DNA from: Actinosynnema sp. ALI-1.44
Lineage (GTDB): Bacteria; Actinomycetota; Actinomycetes; Mycobacteriales; Pseudonocardiaceae
Reading direction: 5' to 3'
NCBI RefSeq assembly: GCF_001984155.1
Contig: NZ_MTQO01000054.1
Span: 682,001-746,000 of the forward strand
DNA: 64,000 nucleotides
Made by a program: the position numbers and the translations under genes
The notes under the pieces: generated by a model
Database searches by the model: none
Seen by the model: the letters and a program-made list of their open reading frames with translations, nothing else
Told to the model about the DNA's origin: nothing
Part shown: piece after piece, positions 60,910-64,000 of the stretch
How positions within the stretch are numbered: position 1 is the first letter of the stretch
Layout of the letters: each line of letters starts with the position of its first letter

Positions 60910-60955
60910 CTCCTGTATATTTAGCGCTAAACGTTTAGGTCTAAATGTACAGGAG
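60910..60955. promoter_or_regulatory. 46-bp palindromic operator between SDR and MarR genes
   Basis: CTCCTGTA at the left end and TACAGGAG at the right bound a near-perfect palindrome (about 20 of 23 positions paired) centred at 60932/60933. Inside are TTTAGCGCTAAA (60920-60931) and TTTAGGTCTAAA (60934-60945). The outward AGGAG ribosome sites of both genes are part of the palindrome ends. Composition is typical of MarR-family operators. Confidence 0.8.
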
Positions 60956-60961
60956 ATCGCG

Positions 60962-61513
60962 GTGACCGGTGTCAGGGACGGCTATCCGTTCGACATGCCC
61001 CCCGAGGCCAGCGCCGCCGCCGTGGCCGAGGCCTGGCGCAGGGAACTGCCCGGCGTCTCGGCCGGGTCGATCGAGATCATCACACCGTTGTGGCAGGTGG
61101 CGAAGCTGCTCGCGGACGAGCGCATGCGGACATTGCGCCGCCTGCGCGTGGAACCCGCCACGCTGGACCTGCTCAGCACACTGCGCCGCGCGGGCCAGCC
61201 CTACACGCTGACCACCCGGCAGATCGCCGAGCGCACGTTCGTCACGGCCGGTGCGGTGTCACAGCGAGTCGCCCGCGCCGAGGACGCGGGCCTGGTGACC
61301 CGTTCGAAGTCGTCCGCGTCACGCCGCGCTGTCGCCGTCACCCTCACCCCAGCCGGTCACGAGCTGATCGAGTCGACCGTGCGTGAACTGCTCGAACACG
61401 AGGAAACCCTGGTGGCCGTGCTGACGCGGCACCAGCGCGCAGAGCTGGCCGGCGCGCTCGGCGACCTGGTCAACGGCCTGCGTCAGGTCACCCTGACCAG
61501 GCCTGACTCGTAG
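60962..61513 (+). CDS. MarR-family regulator
   Basis: A 183-residue MarR protein with an extended N-terminus (about 45 residues, 'FDMPPEASAAAVAEAWRRELPG'), winged HTH with 'LTTRQIAERTFVTAGAVSQRVARAEDAGLVTRS' and the wing 'SASRRAVAVTLTPAG'. GTG start 7 bases after AGGAG. Expected to bind the palindrome it shares with the divergent SDR gene. The last 31 bases overlap the convergent response-regulator gene. Confidence 0.9.
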   Translation: MTGVRDGYPFDMPPEASAAAVAEAWRRELPGVSAGSIEIITPLWQVAKLLADERMRTLRRLRVEPATLDLLSTLRRAGQPYTLTTRQIAERTFVTAGAVSQRVARAEDAGLVTRSKSSASRRAVAVTLTPAGHELIESTVRELLEHEETLVAVLTRHQRAELAGALGDLVNGLRQVTLTRPDS

Positions 61514-62139
61514 GCGAAGACGACCAGTTGGGCCCGGTCCCGCGCCCGCAGTTTCACCATCGCCCGGCTGACGTGGGTCTTGGCGGTCGCCGGGCTGATC
61601 ACCATCTGGCCCGCGATCTCCTCATTGGTCAGCCCCTTGGCCACCAGCGTCATCACCTCCTTCTCCCGGTTGGTCAGCTGGTCGAGGCCGACAACCGGGC
61701 CGGGCAGCGGCGCGCGGGCCACGAACTCGCTGATCAGCCGCCGGGTGATGCCAGGGGACAGCAACGCCTCACCGCGGGCCGCCACACGCACGGCGGCGAT
61801 CAGGTCCGCGGGCTCGGTGTCCTTGACCAGGAACCCGCTCGCGCCCGCCCGCAACGCGTTGAAGACGTATTCGTCGAAGCCGTAGTTGGTCACCATGACC
61901 ACGTGCACGTCGGCGAGCGCCGGATCCGACGCGATCTGCCTGGTCGCCTCGATCCCGTCCATCACGGGCATCTGCACGTCAAGCAGCACAACGTCGGGCC
62001 GGTGTTGTCGCGCCAGCGAGACACCTTGCGCGCCGTCGGACGCGTCGGCGACGACGGTGATGTCGTCCTCCGCGCTGAGCAGGGCCCGGAAACCCGCCCG
62101 GATCAAGGCCTGGTCGTCGACAAGCAGGACACGGATCAT
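61483..62139 (-). CDS. NarL-family response regulator
   Basis: A 218-residue response regulator: receiver with 'VLLVDDQALIRAGFRALL', phospho-acceptor Asp in 'VVLLDVQMPVMDG' and Lys in 'FLVKDTEP'; LuxR HTH 'LTNREKEVMTLVAKGLTNEEIAGQM' and 'SPATAKTHVSRAMVKL'. ATG overlaps the kinase stop by 4 bases. Forms a two-component pair with the upstream kinase; target genes are not evident. Confidence 0.94.
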   Translation of the reverse strand: MIRVLLVDDQALIRAGFRALLSAEDDITVVADASDGAQGVSLARQHRPDVVLLDVQMPVMDGIEATRQIASDPALADVHVVMVTNYGFDEYVFNALRAGASGFLVKDTEPADLIAAVRVAARGEALLSPGITRRLISEFVARAPLPGPVVGLDQLTNREKEVMTLVAKGLTNEEIAGQMVISPATAKTHVSRAMVKLRARDRAQLVVFAYESGLVRVT

Positions 62140-63230
62140 CGGACCGGCAACTCCGCTCGTACCAGGAACCCGCCGTTCTCCCGCGGCCGCGCGGACATCG
62201 AGCCGCCCAGCGCGGTGATCCGCTCGCGCATCCCGATCAGGCCGACCCCGGGAACCGGCTGCGCGGCCGGGGTCGCCTTGCCGTCGTCCTCGATCCGCAC
62301 GGTGAGCAGTCGCGGGTCGAAGCCCAGGTGGACGTCGACGGACCCCGCCTCGGCGTGCCGGGTCACGTTGGTCAGCGCCTCCTGCACGATCCGGTAGGCC
62401 GCGCGGTCGATCTCCGCGGGTAGCCGCCGTTGCTTGCCCGTGATGGTCAGCCGGACCGGCAGCCCGGTGCCCCGCGCGCGCTCGATCAGGTCGGTGAGCC
62501 GATCGAGGCCGTTGTCCTCCGGCGCACCGCGCAACGCACCGAGCGTCGCCCTGAGTTCACGCACCGCGTCCCCGCTTGCCTCCTGGATCGCGAGCAACGA
62601 CTCCGGCACCTCCTCGCCTCGTTTCTGTGCTAGGTGCACCGCCACCCCGGCGTGCAGCTTGATCACGGAAATGCTGTGCGTCAGGGAATCATGCAACTCA
62701 CGGGCGATCCGCAGACGCTCCTCGCCCGCCTGGCGGCGCAGCACTTCCTCGTGATTCCGCGCTTGGTCGGCGGCGCGCTTCTCCCGCAGCCGCGCCGCCT
62801 CGCCGAGGATCATGGCCGCGACGAACCAGCCCAGCAGCATGATCCGGTCCTGGATCTCCTCACGCGCGGGGTGCCCCGGCAGGATGAAGACGTTCATCAC
62901 CACCATCGACAGCAGGTACGTGACACCACAAGTGACGCCGATCAGGCGGTGGCCGTAGCGCATCGCGGAGAACAAGGCGCACAGCAACGGCAGCTCGACG
63001 GGGATGCCGGGCCGGTCGACGATGTACACGTTCACTGTGCACGTCAGGCAGAACAGCAGAACGGCCACGGGGAAACGGCGGCGCAACGCGACGGCCACCG
63101 AACTGCTCAGCACGAGCGTGTATGTGGTGACGCTTACATACGTTGGCGCCGTCTCGATCAAGGCGACCAGCAACGCCGTGACGGCAAGGGCCACACCCAC
63201 GTCCACTGCCCATTGCCGATAGCTGCTCAC
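62136..63230 (-). CDS. NarL-type sensor histidine kinase
   Basis: A 364-residue kinase. About five membrane helices fill residues 5-145, followed by a coiled dimerisation helix, the HisKA_3 box 'RIARELHDSLTHSISVIKLHAG' with the phospho-accepting His, and a HATPase domain with 'VQEALTNVTRHAEAGS' and 'GVGLIGMRERITALGG'. No extracytoplasmic sensor domain, as usual for this actinobacterial group, which often senses envelope stress. GTG start. Confidence 0.93.
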   Translation of the reverse strand: MSSYRQWAVDVGVALAVTALLVALIETAPTYVSVTTYTLVLSSSVAVALRRRFPVAVLLFCLTCTVNVYIVDRPGIPVELPLLCALFSAMRYGHRLIGVTCGVTYLLSMVVMNVFILPGHPAREEIQDRIMLLGWFVAAMILGEAARLREKRAADQARNHEEVLRRQAGEERLRIARELHDSLTHSISVIKLHAGVAVHLAQKRGEEVPESLLAIQEASGDAVRELRATLGALRGAPEDNGLDRLTDLIERARGTGLPVRLTITGKQRRLPAEIDRAAYRIVQEALTNVTRHAEAGSVDVHLGFDPRLLTVRIEDDGKATPAAQPVPGVGLIGMRERITALGGSMSARPRENGGFLVRAELPVR

Positions 63231-63366
63231 CTGCGCAGACTATCCGTCAGGCGGCTCGTTGACTGTACTTCGGCAGTCGTACGGGCACGGCCACGTACCT
63301 CCACGGGAGTACCTCCGGAAGACGCCCGCCGCCAGATGGCGTGGCCGCCCGGAAGCTCCAGGATCT

Positions 63367-63738
63367 GTGTTCGTGAAGAAACAACCGTGGATATGGGTGT
63401 TACGCGGGGCTGGGGTGCTGTTCCTGCTCACTGTGCTCGGCCAGGCGCTGCTGGCGGGCCTGTTCGTCACCGGGGACATCGGATTCCTGGCCATGCACGA
63501 GGTCAACGGCTCGATCGTCGGGCTCGCGGCGATGGTGTGGGTGGCCGCCGCTTTGGTGCTGCGGGCGCCACGCCGGATGGTCCTCGTGGGGCTCGGGGCG
63601 TTCCTGGCGACCGGTGCGCAGATCGGCCTCGGTCACGCTCGCGGTCTGCAGCTGCACATACCGTTGGGAGTGTTGTTGTTCGGTGCGGCTGTCGCGCTGA
63701 CCACGATGTCCTTCGCCTATCGTGCGGAGCTGACGTGA
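63367..63738 (+). CDS. Small four-helix membrane protein
   Basis: A 123-residue protein with four predicted membrane helices. Conserved-looking histidines lie in 'FLAMHEVNGSIVG' and 'GLQLHIPLGVLLFG', an arrangement seen in DUF6220-like and heme-binding membrane proteins. The start is a GTG (VFVKKQPW); upstream in-frame sequence is Arg/Pro-rich and looks non-coding. GTGA overlap with a multicopper oxidase gene suggests a joint role, for example electron transfer or membrane association. Confidence 0.7.
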   Translation: MFVKKQPWIWVLRGAGVLFLLTVLGQALLAGLFVTGDIGFLAMHEVNGSIVGLAAMVWVAAALVLRAPRRMVLVGLGAFLATGAQIGLGHARGLQLHIPLGVLLFGAAVALTTMSFAYRAELT

Positions 63739-64000
63739 CGACGCGGAGGGGATTTCTCGGGTTGCTGGCGGGTGCCGCGGGGCTGGGGACGGCCGGTTTC
63801 GTGGTCGGGGGACAGGCAGGCAACAACGGCTTGCTCCGCAGTCGCAGGCCACTGCCGGAGCCGTTCACTGTGCCGCTGCCGATCCCCCAGGTGAAACGAC
63901 CGACCAGGGTGGACGGTGGCGTCGAGTACTACACGGTGGTGCAGCGAGCAGCCGACGTGGAGATCCTGCCCGGCGCGCGGACCAAGATCTGGGGGTACGA
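63735..64000 (+). CDS. Multicopper oxidase, N-terminal part, cut by window end
   Basis: The frame opens at the GTG of a GTGA overlap and has no stop before the end of the window (about 88 residues seen). It starts with a twin-arginine signal (TTRRGFLGLLAGAAG), then 'PLPEPFTVPLPIPQVKRP' and 'YYTVVQRAADVEILPGART', followed by 'KIWGY'. This is the usual N-terminus of CotA/bilirubin-oxidase-like multicopper oxidases. The copper-binding HxH motifs would lie beyond the window. Confidence 0.75.
   Translation, partial: MTTRRGFLGLLAGAAGLGTAGFVVGGQAGNNGLLRSRRPLPEPFTVPLPIPQVKRPTRVDGGVEYYTVVQRAADVEILPGARTKIWGY

Overview
The window is high-GC actinobacterial DNA with strong third-position GC bias, frequent GTG starts and dense 4-base ATGA/GTGA gene overlaps. 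The mix of an mce operon, a protocatechuate (pca/pob) branch, a class III lanthipeptide locus, ROK, IclR and SARP-type regulators and two families of palindromic intergenic repeats fits a filamentous Pseudonocardiales actinomycete (Amycolatopsis/Lentzea/Saccharothrix/Kibdelosporangium-like). This placement is inference; no rRNA or tRNA gene is present to fix it.

Layout. 1-7150: 3' end of an mce operon (mceA partial, mceB to mceF, two Mas proteins), all joined by 4-base overlaps. 7192-14291: aromatic catabolism. A leftward operon pcaI-pcaJ-pcaB-IclR faces away from a rightward pobA-pcaH-pcaG operon, with a second IclR gene and an unrecognised 40-residue ORF between them. 14361-17596: leftward single genes (Tat-exported FAD oxidase; ohrR-osmC peroxide module; methyltransferase).

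17597-24876: class III (SapB/AmfS-like) lanthipeptide locus: LanKC synthetase, a 50-residue precursor with three S-x2-S-x3-C motifs, an attenuator-like hairpin, two ABC exporter half-transporters, and a convergent RamR/AmfR-like regulator with two TTA codons. This is the best candidate for an undescribed product in the window.

25198-39431: polysaccharide use. It holds a secreted GH99-like enzyme, an arginase-fold protein missing two metal ligands, a secreted GH16 glucanase with a ricin-type lectin domain, two divergent ROK regulators, and a five-gene oligopeptide-type ABC importer ending in a GH1 beta-glucosidase. The enzymes together suggest that extracellular beta-glucan is cut, imported as oligosaccharide and hydrolysed inside the cell. 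A relic of a sugar ABC permease lies between the ROK genes and the importer.

39645-50926: mixed genes: a regulator with two pseudo-receiver/LuxR units in tandem, an acyl-CoA dehydrogenase with an AroD-AroE fusion, a nitroreductase, an adenosine-deaminase-like protein, an AurF-type diiron oxygenase with a DUF4873 protein under a TetR gene, a methyltransferase and a RibD/DHFR-fold protein.

51149-64000: AfsR/SARP-like regulator with a FAD monooxygenase, a DUF3040 protein, recQ, an alpha-oxoamine synthase/ketosynthase pair, an SDR and a MarR gene diverging from a 46-bp palindrome, a NarL-type two-component system, a small membrane protein and the start of a multicopper oxidase cut by the window edge.
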